Counted from the stretch's first letter, positions 17,091 through 26,030 are shown. The stretch is 45,917 bases of DNA from Coriobacteriaceae bacterium (GCA_019421015.1 JAHZGC010000013.1:1-45917); one strand, 5' to 3'. Notes: generated from the letters alone by a model not told the origin. Numbers and translations are program-made.

Positions 17091-17642
17091 CTACAACTGA
17101 GAGTCGAGCATGAAGCGCGCCCACGGGCCCGGGTAGTCGTGGACACAGGCGCTCCAGTGCAAAAGTCGGTCTATATAGTGCTGTTTGCGCTCCTCGACGG
17201 CGTCGCCGCAGGCGTTTAGACCATGGCGGTGCACTGTCGCCGTCAGGTCGTAGAGCGGGTACCCAAGGGCGTGCCCTACCGTATGGACCACCGAGCAAGC
17301 TTGGCCCACGGCATGGCAGAGCGCGATGGCCTAGGGATCTGCGAGCTCCTTGGCGACGGCGTGGCAGTCGAGGATTTTGCGACGGGCGAGCGGCATCTTG
17401 ATGTCGCCGGCCGCCCAGGCGCGGGCGGCTTCCAGCGCCTCGCGGGGTCTTGCCTCTGCGGGGCAGGCGTCTTCGAGCCGCATCACCGACTCCTCGGAGA
17501 GCTCGAACGCCCACAGTGCCAGAGTCCGGCGGTTTTGGTGGCGGATAAGGTCGGCGAGGTCGGCCAGGTACTCCGAATCCTTGGCAAAGAGGACCTGGTT
17601 GTTACGCCGAGCCTTCTCGCTCACCTCTGCGAGCCAGTCCAT
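17091..17642 (-). pseudogene. Putative immunity protein (Imm-5-like), broken by in-frame TAG
   Basis: The frame from ATG 17642 (GGAGG upstream) to the stop at 17091 would encode 183 residues, but an amber codon at 17331-17333 splits it after 103 residues. Both halves read as one helical protein: RARRNNQ/RHQNRRTLALWAFE and ARAWAAGDIKM before the stop, and LCHAVGQACSVVHTVGHALGYPLYDL after it. The recurring Ala/His-rich helices match the family annotated as 'putative immunity protein', which usually occurs as a single ORF of this size. One base change would restore the frame. It may be a dead gene, a recent mutation, or a site of amber read-through; no toxin gene is adjacent. Confidence 0.65.
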
Positions 17643-17873
17643 AGGGCCTCCTTCCTGCAATCGGATTGCCTGCGGCGCAACGGCCGACAGGTTGCTGTAT
17701 TCAAGCGGGTTGAGCGGGGGCCGTCAAGGCCGGGTTTGATGGTTGTGCGGAGTGAGGTGGACCTTCAATGGGCCGCGAGGGGACAAACGGCCGCCCCGGT
17801 TTGCTTGCTGGTTTCTTCGGGCTGTTAGAGCTGGTACAATCCCCACGAGTCGGGTCGGTGGGAAGGAAGCACT

Positions 17874-18176
17874 GTGCGCATCGATATTGAGGATATAGCG
17901 CTGGCTGTTCGCAGCGCCCTTGAGGGCCGCGATGTCTCGGAGGCGTGGCTCTTTGGCTCCTACGCCCGCGGTGAGCAAAGCGACGACAGCGATATTGACC
18001 TGCGTCTTGTGTGCGGTGCATCGATCGGTTATGGGGAACTTTACGAGATTTCTCTAGAACTCGAGGCCGCGCTGGGATGCCCCGTAGAGATCGTGACGAA
18101 TCCCCTCGAGAGGATGAGACCCGCCTTCAGACGTCGCGTTCTTGCGGATCAGGTGATGCTGTATGAGGCGGCATGA
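17874..18176 (+). CDS. mntA: MntA-type nucleotidyltransferase antitoxin
   Basis: This 100-residue minimal nucleotidyltransferase carries the GSX10DXD active site (G28-S29 ... D40-x-D42). MntA antitoxins silence the partner HEPN toxin by adding AMP to a tyrosine beside its active site. The GTG start at 17874 has GGAAGGAAG upstream, and a TACAAT box lies about 35 bases before it. The 3' end overlaps the toxin gene by 14 bp, the usual order and coupling for this type VII pair. Confidence 0.88.
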   Translation: MRIDIEDIALAVRSALEGRDVSEAWLFGSYARGEQSDDSDIDLRLVCGASIGYGELYEISLELEAALGCPVEIVTNPLERMRPAFRRRVLADQVMLYEAA

Positions 18177-18534
18177 GCGCGACCTCGATCTAATCGAAGT
18201 GATACTGGACGACTACGCGACGCTTATATCCCGGCTCGACAGGTTCCACCTCGATAAAGTCTTATTTTGCGATGATAGGTCGGAAGACGGCGAACTTGCT
18301 TACGATGCGGTCATGAGTCCGGTCTACCGTATAGCTGAGGATGCCCTGCATCTTTCCGAGGACGTCATGGGTGCCTATCCAAATTACCCATGGAACGCCA
18401 TACGAGGTTTCCGGAACTTTGTTGCCCACGGGTATCGCGAGGTCGATAGGCCTATGGCGTGGCGGGTTATTACCTGCGATCTGCCCGAGCTGGTGGATAT
18501 CCTCACCGAGTATGCAGAGGACCATCCCTTATAG
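18163..18534 (+). CDS. hepT: HEPN-family toxin HepT
   Basis: This is a 123-residue all-helical HEPN (DUF86) protein, a presumed RNase toxin. The catalytic RX4HXY motif is intact: R84, H89 and Y91 in RNFVAHGY; Y91 is the residue expected to be AMPylated by MntA. The ATG at 18163 lies inside the antitoxin gene, so translation depends on it. Base use in this pair is less GC-rich than in its neighbours, which fits horizontal acquisition. Both toxin and antitoxin look intact, so the module may be active. Confidence 0.88.
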   Translation: MRRHERDLDLIEVILDDYATLISRLDRFHLDKVLFCDDRSEDGELAYDAVMSPVYRIAEDALHLSEDVMGAYPNYPWNAIRGFRNFVAHGYREVDRPMAWRVITCDLPELVDILTEYAEDHPL

Positions 18535-18591
18535 CATGCTGCCGTTTGTTGCGAACTCTTTCGGCCAGCCTACATCTTTGAAAGGGGTCCC

Positions 18592-19470
18592 ATGCTCATT
18601 GGCGCCCATGTTCCCACGTTCGGCGACTACCGCAAGGTGGCGGCCTATGCCGCCGAGACCGGTTGCGAGTGCGTGCAGGTGTTCAGCAACTCTCCGCGCA
18701 CCTGGGCCGTACCTCCGGTGAACGAGAAAGCCTTCAAGCAGCTGGATGCCGCGCGGTCCAACGTTGCCGCCCCGCTGCCGCCGATATTGGTGCATGCGGG
18801 CTACCTCATCAACTTGGCCTCCGACGACTCCGAGCAGCTGGAGAAGTCGCGCGACTCATTGGCTGGCGAGTTGGTGCGTGCCTGCGCGATCGGGGCCGAG
18901 GCGCTCAACGTGCACACGGGTTCGAGCAAGGACCTACCACGCGACCAGGTGGCCGCCCGCATCGCAGCCGTGGTGGCAGGGGCTCGTGAAATCGCGGGTC
19001 CTAAGGTGTGCGCGGGCGTGCCGCTGGTGTTCGAGGACACCGCCGGCGCCGGCACCACCTACGGTACCACCATAGCCGAACTGGGCGCCATACTGCGCGA
19101 GCTTGACGAACTGGGTGTTCCGTGTGAGGAGGCTGGCATCTGCATCGACACCTGCCACGCCTGGGCGGCCGGCTACGATGTGGCGGGCGAGGAAGGCTGG
19201 CTCGCGATGCTCGACGAGGTGTCCCAGACCTGCGGGCTTGACCGGCTGCGCTGGATCCACGCCAACGACTGCAAGTTCGGCCGCGGCTCGAACAAGGACC
19301 GCCACGAGTGGATCGGCCAGGGGTGCATAGGTGCCGACGGCTTCAGGGCCATGGTGCGCCTGCCTGAGCTTTCCGCCGTGAACGTGGTGGTCGAGATGCC
19401 CGGCGAGATGCCCGAGAAGGACGCCGTGAACGTTGCGTTGCTCAAGAGCTGGCGCGACGGAGCGGAGTAG
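18592..19470 (+). CDS. nfo: Endonuclease IV (AP endonuclease)
   Basis: Nfo cuts DNA 5' to abasic sites in base-excision repair, using three zinc ions in a TIM barrel. The 292-residue product shows the expected metal ligands in order: H in IGAHV, H in LVHAGYLINL, E in VFEDTAGAG, D and H in CIDTCHAW, H in WIHANDCK, D and H in KDRHEWIGQG, and E in VVEMPGE. The ATG has AAAGGGG upstream. It lies 57 bp after hepT and could share its transcript. The gap downstream (19471-19997) has no gene and is occupied by the repeat cluster below. Confidence 0.95.
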   Translation: MLIGAHVPTFGDYRKVAAYAAETGCECVQVFSNSPRTWAVPPVNEKAFKQLDAARSNVAAPLPPILVHAGYLINLASDDSEQLEKSRDSLAGELVRACAIGAEALNVHTGSSKDLPRDQVAARIAAVVAGAREIAGPKVCAGVPLVFEDTAGAGTTYGTTIAELGAILRELDELGVPCEEAGICIDTCHAWAAGYDVAGEEGWLAMLDEVSQTCGLDRLRWIHANDCKFGRGSNKDRHEWIGQGCIGADGFRAMVRLPELSAVNVVVEMPGEMPEKDAVNVALLKSWRDGAE

Positions 19471-19537
19471 AGCGGACACGGAGATGGCTGCTGAAAAGGG
19501 TGGCTGTTGGCCAGGGCGGCTGGCGGGGTCTTGCCGT

Positions 19538-19747
19538 GGCACGAAATCCGGGTTTTGTAAGTGTCTGGGGGTCCGGATGGCACCAGGTGCGCGTTTTGTA
19601 ACAGCGAGAAGTCGAGAATGGCACCGAATGCGAGTTCTGTAAGCGTTCGGGGCATATAACCGCTCGTTTTACTTGGGGGGTTCTTACACAACGGGGATTT
19701 CGTGCCAATGGGAGTTTCTGCCCCTTGCATAACTCCTGTTCGGTGCC
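19538..19747. repeat. Palindromic cluster of five 23-bp repeats with exact 41-bp period
   Basis: Three direct copies start at 19538, 19579 and 19620. Two copies in opposite orientation occupy 19684-19706 and 19725-19747. Within each group the spacing is exactly 41 bp (23-bp repeat plus 18-bp unique spacer), and a 41-bp block (19643-19683) separates the groups. The consensus begins GGCAC, has a variable middle, and ends G-TTTTGTAA (minor variants). The arrow layout is three right, two left. The period is near four helical turns, so bound proteins would line up on one DNA face. The rest of 19471-19997 shows nothing else clear. Confidence 0.85.
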
Positions 19748-19997
19748 AGGGGGTTGCTGGTCTTGTGCAGCGTTGATTGCGTGTCAGCGCGCTGCTCGGC
19801 CGCCTGGCCACCTGACCATGACGCAAAAAGGCGTCTGCCGTTTCGGTGTGTCCTGCCCTTGCCCACGGCCTCCGTCGCCGCCGCGGGCATAAGCCCTGCG
19901 ATACGGGCCGTCTGTACCCGGAAAACGGGGGCGGCCGCAACAAAACGGGCACGTGCTCCACGGCACGGCTCGCACGGGCGAAGGGACGCGGTGGAGG

Positions 19998-21116
19998 ATG
20001 AACGCGGACGCTATACATGGGGGTGCCGGTTTGGGCGAGGGCATCGTGGCCGACGGCCGGTGCTCGCGCAGGCGTTTCGTGGAAGTGGCGGGGCTTGCGG
20101 CGGCTGCAGCCCTGCTTGGGGTGGCGGCCGTCCGGGATGCACGGGCCGACGACGCGCGGGCGCAGGTGCACGAGGTGACCGGCATGGACGGCGACGCGGT
20201 GCAGGTGCCGGTGGCGGTGGAGCGCTACGGCGATGCCTGGGCTAAGCACGTGGCGACGGACTGCCTGCTCGACGGCGGCAAAGGCCTGGTTGCCACCGCC
20301 ACCGCGGCGCAGACAAGCCCATGGCTGTACGCGATGGTGCCCAGCCTGACGCAGGTGCCCACGGTCTTCAAGGAGGGCTTCTCGCCCGCCGACCTGCCTG
20401 ACTCGGCTCCGCAGGTGGTCTTTGTCGACGACGATGGCCTGCGTGACGACCTACAGGGAACCGATGCTCCCGTGGTCGACGTGGACTACGACACGTTTGA
20501 CGAGATGCGCAGGTCGGTGACCCTGACCGCCCAGGTGCTCGGCGGCGACGCCCCCTCGAAGGCCGAGGCGTTCCTCAAGGAGTTCGACCGGGTACTCGAC
20601 GAGGTGCGCAAGGCCACGGCGGGTATCGAGACGGGCGAGCGGCCGCTGGTGCTATACGGCGACGCGGTCTACCAAGGACATGTCGAGGGCGCCGACTCGT
20701 TGGCTAACGAGTGGATTCTGGCTGCCGGCGGCCAGAACGCCAATCCTAATGGTGATGACGCCGACGACGCCACCTACGCCGACGTGATGGTGTGGAACCC
20801 CGACATCATCGTGACGGGATCGCTCGACGATGCCGAGAAGATCCTGAACGACCACGACTGGGACGACATCGCCGCAGTGCGCGAGGGGCGCGTCTATCCC
20901 TGCCCGTTCGGCCTGAACCGCTGGGGTGACGCCGGCCCCGAGCTGATGCTTCAGATGCTCTGGTTGGCGGGCACTATGTATCCGGATCTCTATCCGGCCG
21001 ACGAGGTGACCACGCGGGTCCAGGGCTTCTACCGTACCTACTACGGCTTTGAGGCGAGCTTCGAGGACGTGGAGCTCATCCTGGCTGCACAGGGCCCTGC
21101 GGCCGGCAAGGCGTAA
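19998..21116 (+). CDS. Tat-exported periplasmic-binding-like protein A
   Basis: This product of about 372 residues starts with a Tat signal (CSRRRFVEVAGLAAAAALLG, ending ARA-DD). The body resembles the BtuF/FhuD/TroA-type binding fold: VPVAVERYGDAWAKHV, PQVVFVDDDGLRDDL, NPDIIVTGSLDDAEKIL, and the closing lobe WDDIAAVREGRVYPCP. Members normally bind haem, cobalamin, siderophores or metals for ABC importers. No permease or ATPase gene lies nearby, so the partner is elsewhere or the protein acts alone. Start choice is uncertain: ATG 19998 has GGAGG directly abutting it, and GTG 20046 has GGGCGAGGG upstream. A tandem paralogue follows 37 bp later. Confidence 0.75.
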   Translation: MNADAIHGGAGLGEGIVADGRCSRRRFVEVAGLAAAAALLGVAAVRDARADDARAQVHEVTGMDGDAVQVPVAVERYGDAWAKHVATDCLLDGGKGLVATATAAQTSPWLYAMVPSLTQVPTVFKEGFSPADLPDSAPQVVFVDDDGLRDDLQGTDAPVVDVDYDTFDEMRRSVTLTAQVLGGDAPSKAEAFLKEFDRVLDEVRKATAGIETGERPLVLYGDAVYQGHVEGADSLANEWILAAGGQNANPNGDDADDATYADVMVWNPDIIVTGSLDDAEKILNDHDWDDIAAVREGRVYPCPFGLNRWGDAGPELMLQMLWLAGTMYPDLYPADEVTTRVQGFYRTYYGFEASFEDVELILAAQGPAAGKA

Positions 21117-21153
21117 TGAGACGCGATCGACAAGGTAAGAGAGGAACAGAGCC

Positions 21154-22428
21154 ATGGACGAACGGGTTTTTATGGAGAAGGTTATGGAGAAGGGCTGCTC
21201 CCGAAGGGGCTTCTTAGGTGCAGGCGGCGTGGCGGCGTTGTTCGTTGGCCTTGGGGCCGCCGTTGCCTGGGCCGACGATAAGAAGCCCGATGGCAAGGAC
21301 TCCGACGAGCTTTGGTCGGCGGCCCGCACCGACACCATGCAGACGGTGACCGACATGGACGGCGACCGGGTGGACGTGGTCCAGATGCCTGGTCGTATCG
21401 CCGACACCTGGGCCGACCATACCGCGGCGGTATGCGCGCTCAACATGGGGGTCGGCCTCGTGGCTACCGCCGCGACGCGCGAAGGGCATCCGTGGCTCTA
21501 CCAGATCGTGCCCACGGTGGGGGAGGCGCAGCTGGCTCCCACCGGGGGCTTCTCGGCCAAAGACCTGGAGGCGCTCAAGCCCGACGTGGTCTTTGCCGAC
21601 GACGATGACTTGCGCGACGGGCTCAAGGGCACAAACGTCCCGGTAATCGACGTGGAGTGCGACACGCTCGACGAGCTGCGGCAGTCGCTGAGGCTCACGG
21701 GCCAAGTGCTGGGCGGCGAGGCTGTCGACCGGGCCGAGGCGGTGATCGAGCAGCTCGACGGGCAGGCGGGCCGCGTGGCTGAGACGTTGAGGGGCTCGTC
21801 TGAGAAGGACCGCCCGTCGGTGCTCTACGGCACCTCGGTGTACACGGGCGTGGCCGACGGCGCCGAGGCGTTCTCGGCGGGGTGGATCGAGGCGGCCGGC
21901 GGCCGCGTGGCCAACGCCGACGACGAGGATGAGGACGAGGCCTACAACGTCAACGACCTCATCGCCCTGAACCCCGACGTCATCGTGACCGAGACCCCCG
22001 CAGAGGTGGAGCAGATCCTGAATGATGCGGCGTGGGCGTCGGTCGCGGCGGTGCAAAACCAGCAGGTCTATGTGAACCCGCGGGGGCTGAACAGCTGGGC
22101 GGCCCCCGGCCCCGAGGTGTCGCTGCAGGTTGCGTGGCTGGCCAGCAAGCTGTACCCCGACTGGGCGTCGGCAGAAGAGGTGGAGACCTCGGCCCAGGAT
22201 TTCTACCGGCAGTTCTGCGACTACGACCTCTCGGACGACGAGTTCCAGCTCATGCTGGCGGCCCAGCCGCCGGTGGCCGTGAGCGAGAACGGGCTCACCG
22301 AGGCCGAGATTGCGTACGCCCAGGACGAGGTGGCCAAGGAGCAGGCCGATTCGGGCAACATCCCTCGCAAGGGACCCATCGACGAGAACCTGCCGGGCAT
22401 GGAGGCCCAGGACACCGTGATGGAGTAG
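21154..22428 (+). CDS. Tat-exported periplasmic-binding-like protein B (paralogue of A)
   Basis: This 424-residue paralogue of the preceding protein shares the order of landmarks: Tat signal (CSRRGFLGAGG), TDMDGDRVDV, GLVATAAT-HPWLYQIVP, PDVVFADDDDLRDGLKG, LNPDVIVTETPAEVEQILND and PRGLNSWAAPGPEVSLQVAWLA. It has an extra acidic C-terminal tail of about 55 residues not seen in protein A. AGAGGA lies eight bases before the ATG. The pair is probably co-transcribed and ends at the terminator at 22516. The repeated acidic stretches (DDDD, DDEDEDE) could help bind cations, but that is speculation. Confidence 0.78.
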   Translation: MDERVFMEKVMEKGCSRRGFLGAGGVAALFVGLGAAVAWADDKKPDGKDSDELWSAARTDTMQTVTDMDGDRVDVVQMPGRIADTWADHTAAVCALNMGVGLVATAATREGHPWLYQIVPTVGEAQLAPTGGFSAKDLEALKPDVVFADDDDLRDGLKGTNVPVIDVECDTLDELRQSLRLTGQVLGGEAVDRAEAVIEQLDGQAGRVAETLRGSSEKDRPSVLYGTSVYTGVADGAEAFSAGWIEAAGGRVANADDEDEDEAYNVNDLIALNPDVIVTETPAEVEQILNDAAWASVAAVQNQQVYVNPRGLNSWAAPGPEVSLQVAWLASKLYPDWASAEEVETSAQDFYRQFCDYDLSDDEFQLMLAAQPPVAVSENGLTEAEIAYAQDEVAKEQADSGNIPRKGPIDENLPGMEAQDTVME

Positions 22429-22515
22429 GACGTCCTGCTCGGGCTTTCTCCTGCGGGCGGGTCGCGTCTGCGGGTGATAACGGGAGGCCGTGAGTGCGCG
22501 GTCGGTAGGGACAGC

Positions 22516-22550
22516 AAAAAGACGCCCCCGGTTTTGAGGGCGTCTTTTTT
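22516..22550. terminator. Bidirectional terminator
   Basis: AAAAAGACGCCC and GGGCGTCTTTTT pair around a 10-base loop. It has T runs on both strands, so it can end the binding-protein operon (plus) and reductase 2 (minus). Confidence 0.92.
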
Positions 22551-22593
22551 GTCACCGTGGGGCTGTGGATCGGCAGGGCTTCTCCGCCGAGGT

Positions 22594-24279
22594 TTAGATC
22601 TCGCCGGCGAACTTGCGGACCACGTGACGGCCCTCGGTGAGGGTGCGGCCCAGGGCGGCGCCGATCACGTACTCGGGGTAGTTGCCGCTGAAGTAGCTGC
22701 CCGAGCAGTCGCCGATGACGTAGAGGCCGTCGATGACGTTGCAGTCGGCGTCGAGGGCCTGGCACTCGGCGTTGATGCGCACGCCGTCGCAGGTGGTGAG
22801 CAGGGAGCCGCCGAACCAGGTGCCGTAGAACGGCGCGGTGCGGATGGCTGAGAGGCGGTAGGCCTCCTTGTGGAACTGCTCGTCGAGCTGGTTGTCGTAG
22901 TACTGGTTGTACTGGTCGACTTGGGCGAGGAAGGCGTCCTTGGCGTCGCCCTCGAAGCCCAGCTTGTCGGCGAGCTCCTCAAGGGTGTCGGCTTTCATCA
23001 TGATGCCGTCCTCGAGGTACTGGGCGTAGACCTCGTCGATCGGCTTGCCGCTCGAGAGCTGCTGCGCGGTGATCTTGGCGCAGCCGTCGCAGTGGAAGCG
23101 CATGACGTCCTCGACCATGTTGGCGTCAAAGACCGAGCACCACACGCCGCCCCTCTGCAGGGAGGCGGCAAAGCAGTTGAAGTCGTAGGGGCTGCTCTCG
23201 TTGAAGAAGCGCTTGCCGTCGCGGTTGACCTTCATGAAGGGCTGGCTGCCGTAGTTGAGCTGGCCGATGGTGCCGGGGAACTGGCCGTCCACGTAGCCGC
23301 AGTCGACGCCGGGGGCCACGGCGCCGCGGTTAAAGATCATGGGGGCGCACTCGGTGTCCTTGACGGCGCCGGCCCAGATCGCGGCCTTGATGCCCGCGCC
23401 GCGGTCCTTGGGGCTGTAGCTCACGGCCGTGACGCACTGGGGAACGATGGGGGCCAGGGCGTTCACCATGTCGGGGTTGGCGGGGTAGCCGCCGGTGGCC
23501 AGGATCACGATCTGGGCGTTGACCTGCACGTTGCCGTTGTCGGTCTCGAAGATGGCGCCGGTCACCTTGCCGTCGGTGTGCACGAGCTTGACGAGGGTGT
23601 GGTTCCACAGGAACTTGTCGCCGTTGCCGGCCTCCTCGATGTAGCTCTGGAGCAGCTCGTTACGGGCGGGGATGCCGCTGCGCTTACCCTCGGCGTCGTA
23701 GAACATGTGCTGCACCGGCGGGATGTAGTTGCCGGTGGGGCTGGTGGGGTCGATGTCGGGGCCCATGTCGGCGTCGCAGACGCAGTGGCCGCCGGCCGGC
23801 TCGTAGATGCCCGCGACCCACTCGACCATCTCGGCCGACTCGTCCATCCACATCTTCTGCAGGTCCATGTCGCACTTGAACGAGGCGTAGCGGGCGAGCT
23901 CGTACTGCAGGCGGGCCACGTCGACCTCGGCGTCGGCCTCGGCGGTGTAGGTGGAGTTCACGGCGCCGATCCAGTGACGGGTGTCCTGCACGGTGTCGAA
24001 CTGCTCAGCCACGAGGAAGTCCACGCCCAGGTCGCTCGCGGTGGCGGCCGCGACCATGCCGCCGTTGCCAGCGCCGACGATCAGGACGTCGGTCTCAAGG
24101 GTGCTGGCGATGTCGCCGTCGGCCGGCTCCTCGCCGAGCCAGTCGGGGGTGATGCCGGGGACCGGCGTGCCGGTAGCGGCCTGAGCGCTCTCGGTTGCCA
24201 TGGAGCCTGCGACGGCGGCGGTAGCGGCCGCAGCGGCGGTGCCGGCGGCAAAGTTCCTGCGGGTCATGGTGGTGTTCAT
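22594..24279 (-). CDS. Tat-exported FAD-binding reductase 2
   Basis: This 561-residue flavoprotein begins with a Tat signal (TRRNFAAGTAAAA; cleavage near AQA). The FAD domain runs from DVLIVGAGNGGMVAAATASDLG to GLYVIGDCSGSYFSGNYPE. It has no fused FMN-binding domain, unlike reductase 1, so it must take electrons from a separate partner not seen here. The cap domain ends SLLTTCDGVRINAECQ, where fumarate reductases have HHTMGG, and no active-site Arg pattern is recognisable. The substrate is unknown. ATG at 24279 has GGAGG eight bases upstream. It is divergent from LuxR regulator 2, which is frameshifted. Confidence 0.85.
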   Translation of the reverse strand: MNTTMTRRNFAAGTAAAAATAAVAGSMATESAQAATGTPVPGITPDWLGEEPADGDIASTLETDVLIVGAGNGGMVAAATASDLGVDFLVAEQFDTVQDTRHWIGAVNSTYTAEADAEVDVARLQYELARYASFKCDMDLQKMWMDESAEMVEWVAGIYEPAGGHCVCDADMGPDIDPTSPTGNYIPPVQHMFYDAEGKRSGIPARNELLQSYIEEAGNGDKFLWNHTLVKLVHTDGKVTGAIFETDNGNVQVNAQIVILATGGYPANPDMVNALAPIVPQCVTAVSYSPKDRGAGIKAAIWAGAVKDTECAPMIFNRGAVAPGVDCGYVDGQFPGTIGQLNYGSQPFMKVNRDGKRFFNESSPYDFNCFAASLQRGGVWCSVFDANMVEDVMRFHCDGCAKITAQQLSSGKPIDEVYAQYLEDGIMMKADTLEELADKLGFEGDAKDAFLAQVDQYNQYYDNQLDEQFHKEAYRLSAIRTAPFYGTWFGGSLLTTCDGVRINAECQALDADCNVIDGLYVIGDCSGSYFSGNYPEYVIGAALGRTLTEGRHVVRKFAGEI

Positions 24280-24417
24280 GGGTGCAGTCCTCCTTGAACG
24301 ATGCGGGCCGCAGCGGGTGCGGTCCGTCTTTGCATGGTGGCACGGCGCCTTTGGGTCTGGGTGCCGTGCGCTGATATCATGGTGGCCCAGAAGGAGTCCG
24401 GGTGTCTGCATCCCAGC

Positions 24418-24491
24418 GGTATGCAACCGGGTTTTGCGTCTTCACCCCGTTGGTATGCATTCGAGAAAAACGCCTGGTAGATATTTATGCA
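24418..24491. promoter_or_regulatory. Repeated GGTATGCA boxes between reductase 2 and LuxR 2
   Basis: The 307-bp gap 24280-24586 holds GGTATGCA at 24418-24425 and 24452-24459 (34 bp apart), a further ATGCA at 24487-24491, and GCCTGGTA at 24472-24479, which resembles the TACC-W-GGTA site of other pairs. These are candidate operators or promoter parts for this divergent pair. Nothing else stands out in the gap. Confidence 0.4.
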
Positions 24492-24586
24492 CTCTGGAGT
24501 TGCGGCGATATTCTCCCCATAGGTCCCAAGGGGTTGGTGGCAGGGGAGGTACCCACGTGATACCATCGCACCCATGGGGGTGAAAG

Positions 24587-26022
24587 ATGACGGGTGCTAA
24601 GACGGGCCTTGGTTTTAATATACGGGCCATGTTCGGTGGGACGGCGGTGGCGGTGGGGCTGGCGTATGCCCTCTCCCTGGTGTCGACCTGGCTTATGAAC
24701 GTCACGGCCTATCCGGGCTTTAACGACTTCGCCCCCTGGGCCCGCGACGTGGCGACCACGATGGGAGGGGCGGCCGGGATCGCCTACGCCCTCTATGCCC
24801 GTTGGCGCCCCTACGGCTTTCTTGGCAAAGGCACCCTAGCGGTGGCTTTGATGCTGCTCCTCCTGGGACCCCTTTCGATGCTGTGCGCCGTGGCCTGGAA
24901 TAATCCGGCCCTCGCCCTGGCGGGATCCTGCGCCCGATCGATGTCTACCCCCTTTGTGACCGTGTACTTGATATTCTCGTTGATGGCCCTTGAAAAGAGG
25001 CAGAGGGCGGGCGTGCTCGTGACGGCCTACGGTGTGTACTACGTGGCCGTGTGGCCGCTGGAGTCCCTGCTGTCTCTGGGAGCTCCCTGGGTGGTGCCGG
25101 TGTTGGAGGCCTTGTTCGTGCTGCTGCCCCTGGTGGCGGCCGCGCTTCTGTATACGCGGGCCGTTCCAGCGTTGCGCGAAGTCGGTTCACTGGGCACCCA
25201 GGCCGAGCTCAGCCCCACCAACCCGGCCCCGTTTTTACTGCTCAACCACCGGCTTTATGTAGTGGCGGCCCTGTTCCAGGCCGGCATGGGCTATGCGACC
25301 ACCTTTGCCTCCTCCCAAAGTTACCCTCAGCCCCTGCTGCCGGCGGTGGGCTTGGTGGCGATGTTGGCGGCCTGCATGCTGCTATCGCGGGACTCGAAGC
25401 CCATCGACGGCCTGTATACGCTGGCGTTTGGATGCGCTTTGGCGGGATTTCTGCTCATTCCGGGCACCGTTGAAGGGCTGGGGCCCGTGGTGACGCTGAC
25501 ATGCGGGTCGCTGTGTCGGGCGGGGGAAACGTTGTTCCGCATCGCCTTGTGGGTGGCGGTGGCAAGCATCGGTGCCCGCAACCTTGTTGGTGCTCTCCCG
25601 CTGGTCCTGATGGTGGGCGGCGTTGGAAGCTTTGGTTTTGAGTTGGGGGCGCTTACCGGCCATGGCGTCAACTACCTGACAGCCTCCTATCCGGAGCTGG
25701 TGTTTATGGTGGGGGTGGTCGTGGTGCTGGGATTCGCCATGTTTAACTTCGTGCTGGCGCGCACCTTTAGCTTTGATGCAACCGTGGCCGGGGTGGAGCC
25801 GGTGCAGCCGGTGCGGGAATTGTCGGAGGAGGCCGCTGGGGCCCGCGACTACGACGCGGTGTGCGCGCGGCTCGCGGCCGCAACGTGGCCTACATCATGG
25901 AGGAGCTCGCGCTTTCGCGCAACACCATCAAGTCGTACGTGGCCCGGGTCTACGGCAAGCTCGACGTGCACTCGCACCAGGAGCTGATCGACCTGGTGGA
26001 GCGCGAGGCGGGGGAGCCGTGA
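24587..26022 (+). pseudogene. LuxR-type membrane regulator 2, frameshifted in the HTH
   Basis: Residues 1 to about 410 form the usual MFS-like block of about twelve hydrophobic segments. At about 25869-25882 the frame breaks: the original frame reads CARLAA then nonsense ending at 25987, while the next frame resumes the HTH (RGRNVAYIMEELALSRNTIK, SYVARVYGKLDVHSHQELID) to TGA at 26020-26022. Compared with the other regulators here, about 17 residues (the HGLTPREAEV helix) are missing. This points to a deletion of roughly 50 bp that is not a multiple of three, between short GC-rich repeats. As it stands the protein should not bind DNA. Start: ATG 24587 behind GGGGGTGAAAG. Confidence 0.8.
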
Positions 26023-26030
26023 GGGGATGT

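Noticed and set aside
19442..19708. Open frames through the 41-bp repeat cluster
   Set aside because: Because 41 is not a multiple of three, repeats fall in different frames; there is no start signal and the frame runs through both orientations of the repeat.
19538..19747. CRISPR array
   Set aside because: Repeats are imperfect, spacers are only 18 bp, orientation flips and no cas gene is present. The same reasons apply to 39532-39777.
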